DNA of 6,337 nucleotides from Savagea sp. (GTDB taxonomy: Bacteria; Bacillota; Bacilli; Bacillales_A; Planococcaceae). The translations under genes and the position numbers were made by a program. The stretch spans positions 1 to 6,337 of the forward strand of contig JASLCF010000155.1 in the NCBI GenBank assembly GCA_030146155.1, written 5' to 3'. Positions 1 through 4,540 of this stretch are shown in pieces. The notes under the pieces were generated by a model that ran no database searches, had not been told where the DNA came from, and saw nothing but the letters and a program-made list of their open reading frames with translations. Each line of letters opens with the position of its first letter. The first letter of the stretch is position 1.

Positions 1-197
1 TTTTCTGTGGGAATAAGAAAGTAGTACAAGCTGATTATTTAATTGATGACAACATCAAACAACTTGAGCGTTTTTCAGGCCGCGGTGTCATGTACACAGC
101 GACTCAAAACTTAGAGCAAGAATATGATGTGAGAGTAGATAATTGGGAGGAAGTAGAAGCATACTTTATGAAAGAGCTAGCAGTAACAAATTCATAA
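1..197 (+). CDS. 5'(3')-deoxyribonucleotidase-like protein (NT5C/HAD family), C-terminal fragment
   Basis: The reading frame is open from the left edge (first full codon at 3) to a TAA at 195-197, giving the last 64 residues of a protein whose start lies outside the window. The fragment begins FCGNKKVV and continues QADYLIDDN, then a segment ending in RVDNWEEVEAYF. A lysine shortly before an acidic 'IDD' loop is the motif III/IV arrangement of HAD phosphohydrolases, and the IDD, the following L-E-x-F-x-G stretch and the late W-x-E-V-E-x-Y/F are typical of the small cytosolic 5'(3')-deoxyribonucleotidase (NT5C) family, which dephosphorylates (deoxy)nucleoside monophosphates. The nucleophile motif DxDxT would be upstream and cannot be checked. 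The gene converges on the LCP gene and ends at a shared terminator, so it is probably a housekeeping neighbour rather than part of the polysaccharide locus. The family call is from recognition of the C-terminal pattern only. Confidence 0.72.
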   Translation, partial: FCGNKKVVQADYLIDDNIKQLERFSGRGVMYTATQNLEQEYDVRVDNWEEVEAYFMKELAVTNS

Positions 198-236
198 AAA
201 AACGACAAGAATGGTGGTCATTCTTGTCGTTTTTTT
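196..236. terminator. Bidirectional intrinsic terminator between converging genes
   Basis: A perfect 11-bp stem (203-213 CGACAAGAATG with 219-229 CATTCTTGTCG) closes a 5-base loop (GTGGT, 214-218). It is flanked by seven A's (196-202) and seven T's (230-236), so transcripts from either strand end in a GC-containing hairpin followed by a U tract. It begins inside the stop codon of the nucleotidase gene on the + strand. On the - strand the LCP stop codon (237-235) lies in the A/T arm just before the stem, so both converging genes use it. Confidence 0.93.
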
Positions 237-1173
237 ATTCTTTCATCGAAAGATGTTCTTTTAATTCAGTTGTAATTTGTTGCAGTTCTTCTTCGCTCAT
301 CATGTAATACCAAATGCCTTGCATCATTTGACCATTTCCTTTTTGAAACATCAATTGATCCATTTTTTTTGCAGCATCTCTATAATTTTTTTGGATACTG
401 ACCATCTCATCAAAACTAATATTTGTGCGGATATTTTTACCGATGGCATCAAATAAAGGTTGGTAATTCAATAAACTATTAACAGAAGCACCTTCACGTA
501 ATACAGCTTGTAATACTTGTTTTTGTCGGTCCTGACGTCCAAAATCACCTCGTGGATCTTTTTTACGCATCCGTACATAAGCTAGGGCATCATTTCCATT
601 TAAATGGATCGTTCCTTTATCGAAAGAGTCAAAAGCAAGGGTATTATTTACAGTCACTCCGCCAACAGCATCTACAATATCTTTGAAACTTTCCATATTG
701 ACTTGCATGACATAATCAATCGGAATCTGAAGCAATTGTTCTACACTATCCATTGCCATTTTAATTCCGCCAAACGCATAGGCATGATTTAATTTATCTT
801 TGAAACCACGTCCAACCATCTCAGTATAAGTATCTCTTGGGATACTGACCATTTTAGTAGACTGTTTTTCGGGGTTTACAGTTAAAACTAAAATCGTATC
901 AGATCGTCCTTTGTCACCCGCTCTTTCATCTACACCTAGGACAAGAACGCTAAAAGGAACTTTTTTCTCAAAGGCAACAGGCTCTCCTCTTTTATCTGAA
1001 TGAGGCCGGTCTTGAATCGGTTCGTGTATTTCGGTAGCAGTGTCCTTGATTTGTTTGTAGAGAACGACCCCGTATACAGTTATCGCTAATAGTAGAATTG
1101 TAAAGATAGCTAAAGTTATTTTTAAACCTGTTCTTTTTTTCTTTCTTTTACGTCTTCTTTTTATCTCAGTCAT
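235..1173 (-). CDS. LCP (LytR-CpsA-Psr) family glycopolymer-peptidoglycan ligase, TagU-like
   Basis: The 312-residue protein has a very basic cytoplasmic N-terminus (RRRKRKKKR, residues 6-14), one membrane helix at about 18-40 and an extracellular LCP domain from about 74. Family motifs are clear: GVDERAGDKGRSDT (80-93), SIPRDTY (110-116), KLNHAYAFGG (127-136), VDAVGGV (167-173), and R-M-R-K-K-D-P-R-G-D-F-G-R (201-213) followed by QDRQ. The conserved arginines and aspartates that bind the pyrophosphate of the lipid-linked substrate are present (for example D82, R84, R90, D92, R113, D114, R201, R203). LCP enzymes transfer undecaprenyl-pyrophosphate-linked wall teichoic acid or capsule onto peptidoglycan; older annotations call them 'LytR transcriptional regulators'. 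The motif wording is closest to what I recall of TagU. The ATG (1173-1171) follows AGGAGG (1188-1183) with 9-base spacing and overlaps the end of the upstream SGNH-like gene by 8 bases, suggesting translational coupling. Next to a capsule operon, the polymer is plausibly the capsule, but teichoic acid cannot be excluded. Confidence 0.93.
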   Translation of the reverse strand: MTEIKRRRKRKKKRTGLKITLAIFTILLLAITVYGVVLYKQIKDTATEIHEPIQDRPHSDKRGEPVAFEKKVPFSVLVLGVDERAGDKGRSDTILVLTVNPEKQSTKMVSIPRDTYTEMVGRGFKDKLNHAYAFGGIKMAMDSVEQLLQIPIDYVMQVNMESFKDIVDAVGGVTVNNTLAFDSFDKGTIHLNGNDALAYVRMRKKDPRGDFGRQDRQKQVLQAVLREGASVNSLLNYQPLFDAIGKNIRTNISFDEMVSIQKNYRDAAKKMDQLMFQKGNGQMMQGIWYYMMSEEELQQITTELKEHLSMKE

Positions 1174-1975
1174 TACTTTCTTCCTCCTCAGCGATAATAA
1201 AGTATTCGACTAATTGATTCGCCCATGTTGTCGTTTCATCGAGTGTGAGTGTCTCCTGATTTAAAGTGAATTCAGGACGTTGTTCGAAAATCTTTTGCCA
1301 AGGATCAATATAAATTTCTGGTGAACTATTCATTGTTTGAATGAGTGCTTGATAACGAGCTTTCCCAACTTCGCCAGTAGGGGAAGAAGGATGAACGATA
1401 ATGACAGCACCAGGGTCTTTTGCACGCCATTCTTGAAGGACATTTAATAAATAGAGTTGAGAATCTTCATAAGATAGCACGCCGTGATTCGCATTCATGA
1501 AGGGTTCAAAAAGAATAAAATCATAGTTGTTTAAGTCAATTTCTTTGGCAGATGATTGAAAGAAATCTTGAATATTGCTATCGACTAATTCCTTTTCAAT
1601 CGATAGAAGATTCCCAAGTTGAGCACTGAGTTGAGTTGTAAATAAATCTGTTAGAGAAGGAGAGCCTTTTGCTAAATCTTGTGAGCCGACAAATAAAAAA
1701 CGAATAGGTTGGTTTGCTGCAAGTTTATCATTCATGCGTTCAGTAATTTCAGGACGGATGGTTGAAACGACATACGATGGTTGAGAGGGAAGTTCTTCCT
1801 TCATCTTCTCCTCATCTGGGTTAGATTCAGCATCTGATTGTTCAGGTTGAGTAGGTTGTACACCCAATACATCTTGTGTAATATTTTGTAATTTAGACTG
1901 CCAAGCAAAATAACTGACACTCATAACGGTCAAGCTAGTCAGTAGAATGAATATAAAAAGTCCTTTTCTTTTCAC
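1166..1975 (-). CDS. Membrane-anchored SGNH/GDSL hydrolase-like protein, catalytic motifs degenerate
   Basis: A 269-residue protein with an N-terminal hydrophobic segment (about 5-23) after MKRKG, most likely an uncleaved anchor. There is no cysteine and so no lipobox. A low-complexity, acidic, Gln/Pro-rich linker (about 36-67) leads to an extracellular domain (about 90-262). That domain has the layout of Bacillales SGNH hydrolases: a strand ending FLFVGSQD (93-100, block I position), DFILFEPFMNANHG (152-165, block III position), VIIVHPSSP (191-199), IYIDPWQKIF (221-230) and a C-terminal helix WANQLVEYF. The usual GDS nucleophile reads GSQ, and no Asp-x-x-His precedes the last helix (LDETTTWAN, 245-253), so esterase activity is doubtful. 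The start is GTG (1975-1973), preceded by AAAGGA about 11 bases upstream; the next Met (residue 18) would destroy the anchor. It overlaps and is probably co-transcribed with the LCP gene, suggesting a joint role in modifying or attaching an envelope polymer. The family call is by fold pattern and context. Confidence 0.68.
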   Translation of the reverse strand: MKRKGLFIFILLTSLTVMSVSYFAWQSKLQNITQDVLGVQPTQPEQSDAESNPDEEKMKEELPSQPSYVVSTIRPEITERMNDKLAANQPIRFLFVGSQDLAKGSPSLTDLFTTQLSAQLGNLLSIEKELVDSNIQDFFQSSAKEIDLNNYDFILFEPFMNANHGVLSYEDSQLYLLNVLQEWRAKDPGAVIIVHPSSPTGEVGKARYQALIQTMNSSPEIYIDPWQKIFEQRPEFTLNQETLTLDETTTWANQLVEYFIIAEEEESND

Positions 1976-2011
1976 GAGTGGGTCGTTCCTTTCTGTAAAT
2001 GTATTAATTTG

Positions 2012-2039
2012 AATATACTACAATTACTATAAATGTAAA
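2012..2039 (-). promoter_or_regulatory. Candidate sigma-A promoter for the SGNH-like/LCP gene pair
   Basis: Read on the - strand, TTTACA (2039-2034, 5/6 match to the -35 consensus) is followed after 16 bases by TATATT (2017-2012, 5/6 match to the -10). Transcription would begin around 2005, giving a leader of about 30 bases before the GTG at 1975. The region is very AT-rich, so chance matches are likely. This is the best-spaced pair I found on this strand. Confidence 0.45.
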
Positions 2040-2187
2040 TACTTATAGACAAAATGAAATATACATACTACTATGATTAGGAAGTATCATGAAAATTTCT
2101 TTTTAATATACACAAGGCACCGTCAATTGTAATTTTTAGATTTTTGTATATTTGTTTAGTATTTGGACATAAGAACTTGAATATAAA

Positions 2188-2198
2188 TGTGGTATAAT
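2188..2198 (+). promoter_or_regulatory. Extended -10 promoter of the capsule operon
   Basis: A perfect TATAAT (2193-2198) is preceded directly by TGTGG (2188-2192), which matches the TRTGn extension used by Gram-positive sigma-A promoters. No good -35 hexamer lies at 16-18 bases: the sequence there is about ATAAGAAC. TTGGAC (2163-2168) is 24 bases from the -10, too far. Initiation is expected near 2205, leaving a leader of about 36 bases to the ATG at 2241 with AAAGGAG at 2227-2233. A strong -10 with a weak -35 would be compatible with an activated promoter. Confidence 0.7.
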
Positions 2199-2240
2199 TA
2201 AAAAAGAAGTGTAATAAATGGAAGATAAAGGAGTAAGTAA

Positions 2241-2969
2241 ATGGAAGAAACGATTGATTTACAGGAAATAATGAAAGTACTAAAGAAACGCATGATGCTC
2301 ATCGTATCGTTTGCACTTGTTGTAACAGCAATCGCTGCATTCGTAAGTTTTGTGTTATTAACGCCTATTTATCAGGCTTCCACACAATTATTAGTGAACC
2401 AATCTAAAGAAGAAAATGCAATCGTCAACACACAAGATATTCAGACCAATATTCAGTTGATTAATACATACAATGTTATTATTAAAAGCCCAGCGATTTT
2501 ACAAGAAGTCGCTGAGCAGTTTAATAACGATTATTCAGTTGATCAATTACACGGCAAAATAACAGTTAACAGTGTTCAAAACTCACAGGTAATCACGGTT
2601 CAAGTCCAAGACCCGAGTCCGCATGTAGCCGCACAATTGGCAAATGCAGTGGCAGAAGTGTTTCAAGAAAAAGTTGTTACATTAATGAAGGTAGACAATG
2701 TTAATATTTTGGCGCCAGCAGAAGTGAAAGACAAGCCGACTCCAATAAAACCCAACCCTAAGCTGAATATCGCAATTGGTTTGGTTTTAGGATTAATGTT
2801 AGGTGTAGGTATTGCGTTTTTATTAGAGTACTTAGACACGACTGTTAAATCAGAGAGAGATATTGAGAAATACCTAGGTCTTCCTTTAATTGGAGCGATA
2901 CCGACAATCTCGCCCGAAGAAATGAATAAAACTAAAATTGAAATTTCTTCAAGAAGAGGGAGGAAGTAA
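2241..2969 (+). CDS. ywqC: YwqC/YveK/CapA-type polysaccharide chain-length determinant and tyrosine-kinase activator
   Basis: A 242-residue Wzz-family membrane protein. The N-terminus (MEETIDLQEIMKVLKKR) is cytoplasmic, the first membrane helix spans about 19-41 and ends in LLTPIYQASTQLLVNQ, where T-P-x-Y-x-A/S is typical of the family. An extracellular, mainly helical part follows (about 45-172), then the proline-rich motif P-T-P-I-K-P-N-P-K-L-N (166-176), a second helix (about 174-196) and a cytoplasmic tail with EYLDTTVKSERDIEKYLGLPLIGAIP. In Firmicutes this protein lacks its own kinase domain; its tail binds and activates the separate kinase encoded next, and the pair influences polymer length or output. 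The start is supported by AAAGGAG with a 7-base gap. It is the first gene of the operon, and its stop is 3 bases before the kinase ATG. CapA, EpsA and YveK are alternative names for the same family; exact orthology is inferred from the C-D-E gene order. Confidence 0.92.
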   Translation: MEETIDLQEIMKVLKKRMMLIVSFALVVTAIAAFVSFVLLTPIYQASTQLLVNQSKEENAIVNTQDIQTNIQLINTYNVIIKSPAILQEVAEQFNNDYSVDQLHGKITVNSVQNSQVITVQVQDPSPHVAAQLANAVAEVFQEKVVTLMKVDNVNILAPAEVKDKPTPIKPNPKLNIAIGLVLGLMLGVGIAFLLEYLDTTVKSERDIEKYLGLPLIGAIPTISPEEMNKTKIEISSRRGRK

Positions 2970-2972
2970 ACG

Positions 2973-3680
2973 ATGTTATTTAAAAAGAAGAAAAAAACTG
3001 TTGTACAAAAGGCTGCTCGCCATTTAATTGCAGATGTAAGTCCGCGTTCTATCATCACTGAACAATTTAGAACATTGCGAACCAATTTACATTTTTCATT
3101 ACCTGAGCATGAGTTACAAACCTTGTTTTTTACATCTGCTTCTCCAAGTGAAGGGAAGTCTACAGTATCTGCCAATACAGCTGTTGTTTTTGCACAAGAA
3201 GGTAAACGTGTGCTATTCATTGATGCAGATATGAGAAAACCTACTGTTCATTATACTTTTCAACAACCCAATGCAGCAGGACTTTCAACTTTATTGACAG
3301 GACAAGCCACTTTAGAAGACGTAGAACGTGTAACTGATATCCCCAACCTGACCGTAATTACAAGTGGACCTTTACCCCCCAATCCATCAGAATTATTGGG
3401 CTCTCAGATAATGAAAGAGAAGTTGGAAGAAATAAAAAAGCATTATGATTATATTGTTTTTGATGCTCCACCTGCATTGTCTGTTACAGATGCTCAAGTA
3501 TTATCAAGCTTGGTCGATGGAACAATACTAGTCGCTAATGCAGGTTCTACAGAAAAAGACGCACTCATCAAAGCGAAAGAAATGTTGGAAGCTTCTCAGG
3601 CAAAATTACTTGGTGTCGTTTTAAATAATTATTCAAATGCGGATGACTACTATTATTACCAGTATTATGGAGAAAATTAA
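2973..3680 (+). CDS. ywqD: Bacterial tyrosine kinase (BY-kinase), YwqD/CapB/CpsD type
   Basis: A 235-residue cytoplasmic P-loop kinase, the usual length for a Gram-positive BY-kinase without a fused membrane domain. Motifs in order: E-Q-F-R-T-L-R-T-N-L (30-39, the ExxRxxRTNL oligomerisation motif), Walker A SASPSEGKST (55-64, with K62), Walker A' LFIDADMRKP (81-90, with D84 and D86), SGPLPPNPSELL (131-142), and Walker B IVFDAPP (161-167). The C-terminus is a tyrosine cluster with Y220, Y226-229, Y231 and Y232, the expected autophosphorylation site. It phosphorylates itself and other proteins such as UDP-sugar enzymes when activated by the preceding membrane protein, and is dephosphorylated by the phosphatase encoded next. 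The start codon lies 3 bases after the upstream stop; the GAGGGAGGAAG stretch inside the end of the upstream gene serves as ribosome site, so the two are translationally linked. Codons 6-8 contain an A7 run (2991-2997) and the gene also has a C6 run (3375-3380); both read through in frame here. Confidence 0.95.
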   Translation: MLFKKKKKTVVQKAARHLIADVSPRSIITEQFRTLRTNLHFSLPEHELQTLFFTSASPSEGKSTVSANTAVVFAQEGKRVLFIDADMRKPTVHYTFQQPNAAGLSTLLTGQATLEDVERVTDIPNLTVITSGPLPPNPSELLGSQIMKEKLEEIKKHYDYIVFDAPPALSVTDAQVLSSLVDGTILVANAGSTEKDALIKAKEMLEASQAKLLGVVLNNYSNADDYYYYQYYGEN

Positions 3681-3682
3681 TG

Positions 3683-3689
3683 AGAAAAG
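3683..3689 (+). promoter_or_regulatory. Ribosome binding site that fixes the phosphatase start at ATG 3699
   Basis: GAAAAGG (3683-3689, continuing into TG) is the only Shine-Dalgarno-like stretch here. It stands 9 bases before ATG 3699 but directly abuts the in-frame GTG at 3690, leaving no spacing for that codon. Starting at 3699 gives MLDMHTH, the normal N-terminus of this family. Confidence 0.8.
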
Positions 3690-3698
3690 GTGTTAGCC

Positions 3699-4463
3699 AT
3701 GCTTGATATGCATACACACATTTTACCTGGGGTGGATGATGGCCCAAGTACATTAGATGAGTCGATACGAATGCTACAAGTTGCGGAGGAAGAAGGGATA
3801 GAAAGAATAATCTCTACTTCTCATTTCCAAAGTCCACAGTATTCAGTCAGTCATGAACAAGTTGCAAAAGGAATCGAGTTATTAAAACAAGAGTTAATGA
3901 AGCACAAAATCAATGTTTCTTTATATACGGGACATGAAATTAGACTCTATCCAGAAATTGTAGAAGATTTAAAAAAAGGAGTCGCTTTGTCATTGGCAAA
4001 GTCCAATTATGTATTAGTCGAATTCCCTTCAGGAGAAATACCGGAATATACTGAAGAAGTCTTTAGAGAGATGCTGTCTAATAATTATGTGCCTGTAATT
4101 GCTCATCCAGAGAGAAACAAGATCATCGCTGAAAATCCGAATCGCCTTTATCATTTAGTGAAACATGGTGCACTTGCACAAATCACAGCATCAAGTCTTC
4201 ACGGTCATTTTGGTTCGAAAGTGAAACAACTTGCAATTCAACTAATTGAAGCAAATTGTATTCATTTTATTGGATCTGATGTACATAACTTAACCACAAG
4301 GCCTTTTTATTTCAATGAAGGATTAGACACATTAGAAGCGAAAGGTCTTCATGAGTCGTTAAATATTCTGTTAGAAAATAACGAAAGAATAATTAATAAT
4401 GAAGCGATGGTTTATTGTCAACCAGTGCGTCTAGAGAAGAAAAAATGGTGGAAGTTATTTTAA
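3699..4463 (+). CDS. ywqE: PHP-type tyrosine-protein phosphatase, YwqE/CapC/CpsB family
   Basis: From ATG 3699 the protein has 254 residues, the normal size for the family; an in-frame GTG at 3690 would add three residues but lacks a spaced ribosome site. It is a metal-dependent PHP-fold phosphatase that removes phosphate from the tyrosine cluster of the preceding kinase. Metal-binding candidates are visible in order: H5 and H7 (DMHTH), D13/D14 (GVDDG), H42 (STSHF), E80 (TGHE), E108 (LVEFP), H136 (AHPER) and D194/H196 (GSDVH). The STSHF segment differs from the commoner ATPHH form but keeps the first histidine. The C-terminus RLEKKKWWKLF is basic and aromatic, which might favour membrane or kinase contact (inference). 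It lies 18 bases after the kinase stop in the same operon. Its TAA stop sits in the ascending arm of a hairpin with a U-rich tail. Confidence 0.94.
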   Translation: MLDMHTHILPGVDDGPSTLDESIRMLQVAEEEGIERIISTSHFQSPQYSVSHEQVAKGIELLKQELMKHKINVSLYTGHEIRLYPEIVEDLKKGVALSLAKSNYVLVEFPSGEIPEYTEEVFREMLSNNYVPVIAHPERNKIIAENPNRLYHLVKHGALAQITASSLHGHFGSKVKQLAIQLIEANCIHFIGSDVHNLTTRPFYFNEGLDTLEAKGLHESLNILLENNERIINNEAMVYCQPVRLEKKKWWKLF

Positions 4464-4490
4464 CCCAAATAGGTTGGAATAACTTTTCTT
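4452..4490 (+). terminator. Hairpin with U-rich tail after the phosphatase gene: possible attenuator or partial terminator
   Basis: Bases 4454-4465 (GTTATTTTAACC) pair with 4472-4483 (GGTTGGAATAAC) over 12 positions around a 6-base loop (CAAATA), using only two G-U pairs. Two further A-U pairs (4452-4453 with 4484-4485) can extend it. The tail reads TTTTCTTT (4484-4491). The stem holds the stop codon of the phosphatase gene. With only four G-C pairs it is weaker than the terminator at 196-236, so read-through into the dehydratase gene is expected. A role in transcript processing or stability is the alternative. Confidence 0.55.
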
Positions 4491-4540
4491 TCGTATAGGC
4501 ACAAAAAAATCATAAAAATACAAAAAAGTTGGTAATGTCG

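Larger units (their letters stand above)
1976..2240. promoter_or_regulatory. Divergent intergenic control region of the locus
   Basis: A 265-base AT-rich stretch without a convincing gene separates the leftward SGNH-like/LCP pair from the rightward capsule operon. It holds a promoter candidate for each direction, a direct repeat TATTTG at 2149-2154 and 2160-2165 (11-base period) upstream of the rightward promoter, an inverted repeat CTATAA-N10-TTATAG (2027-2032/2043-2048) over the leftward -35 element, and a short inverted repeat ATGAT/ATCAT (2073-2077/2086-2090). No terminator-like hairpin or riboswitch pattern was recognised. The middle part (about 2050-2140) shows nothing else I can name. 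Confidence 0.55.

Noticed and set aside
604..792. Small + strand open frame inside the LCP gene
   Set aside because: Antisense to conserved LCP motifs with no recognisable protein pattern; the same applies to the short - strand frames at 3568-3753, 5083-5283 and 5815-6048.
2163..2168. TTGGAC as the -35 of the capsule promoter
   Set aside because: It is 24 bases from TATAAT, too far for a sigma-A promoter; the TGTGG extension explains recognition better.
2218..2248. Upstream ATG at 2218 and the repeated AAATGGAAGA (2216-2225, 2239-2248)
   Set aside because: The upstream ATG is out of frame with the activator gene and has no ribosome site; the repeat looks like chance similarity around two ATG codons.
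2663..3220. A 185-codon open frame on the - strand across the activator/kinase junction
   Set aside because: It lies antisense to two clearly conserved genes, has no family motifs and a low-complexity content; it is a shadow of the coding frames.
3690..3698. GTG at 3690 as the phosphatase start
   Set aside because: It directly abuts the ribosome site with no spacing; ATG 3699 has 9-base spacing and gives the usual MLDMHTH N-terminus.
4464..4540. An EAR-type antitermination RNA before the dehydratase gene
   Set aside because: The 77-base gap is shorter than known EAR elements (about 120 bases) and shows one simple hairpin, not the multi-stem pseudoknotted layout.
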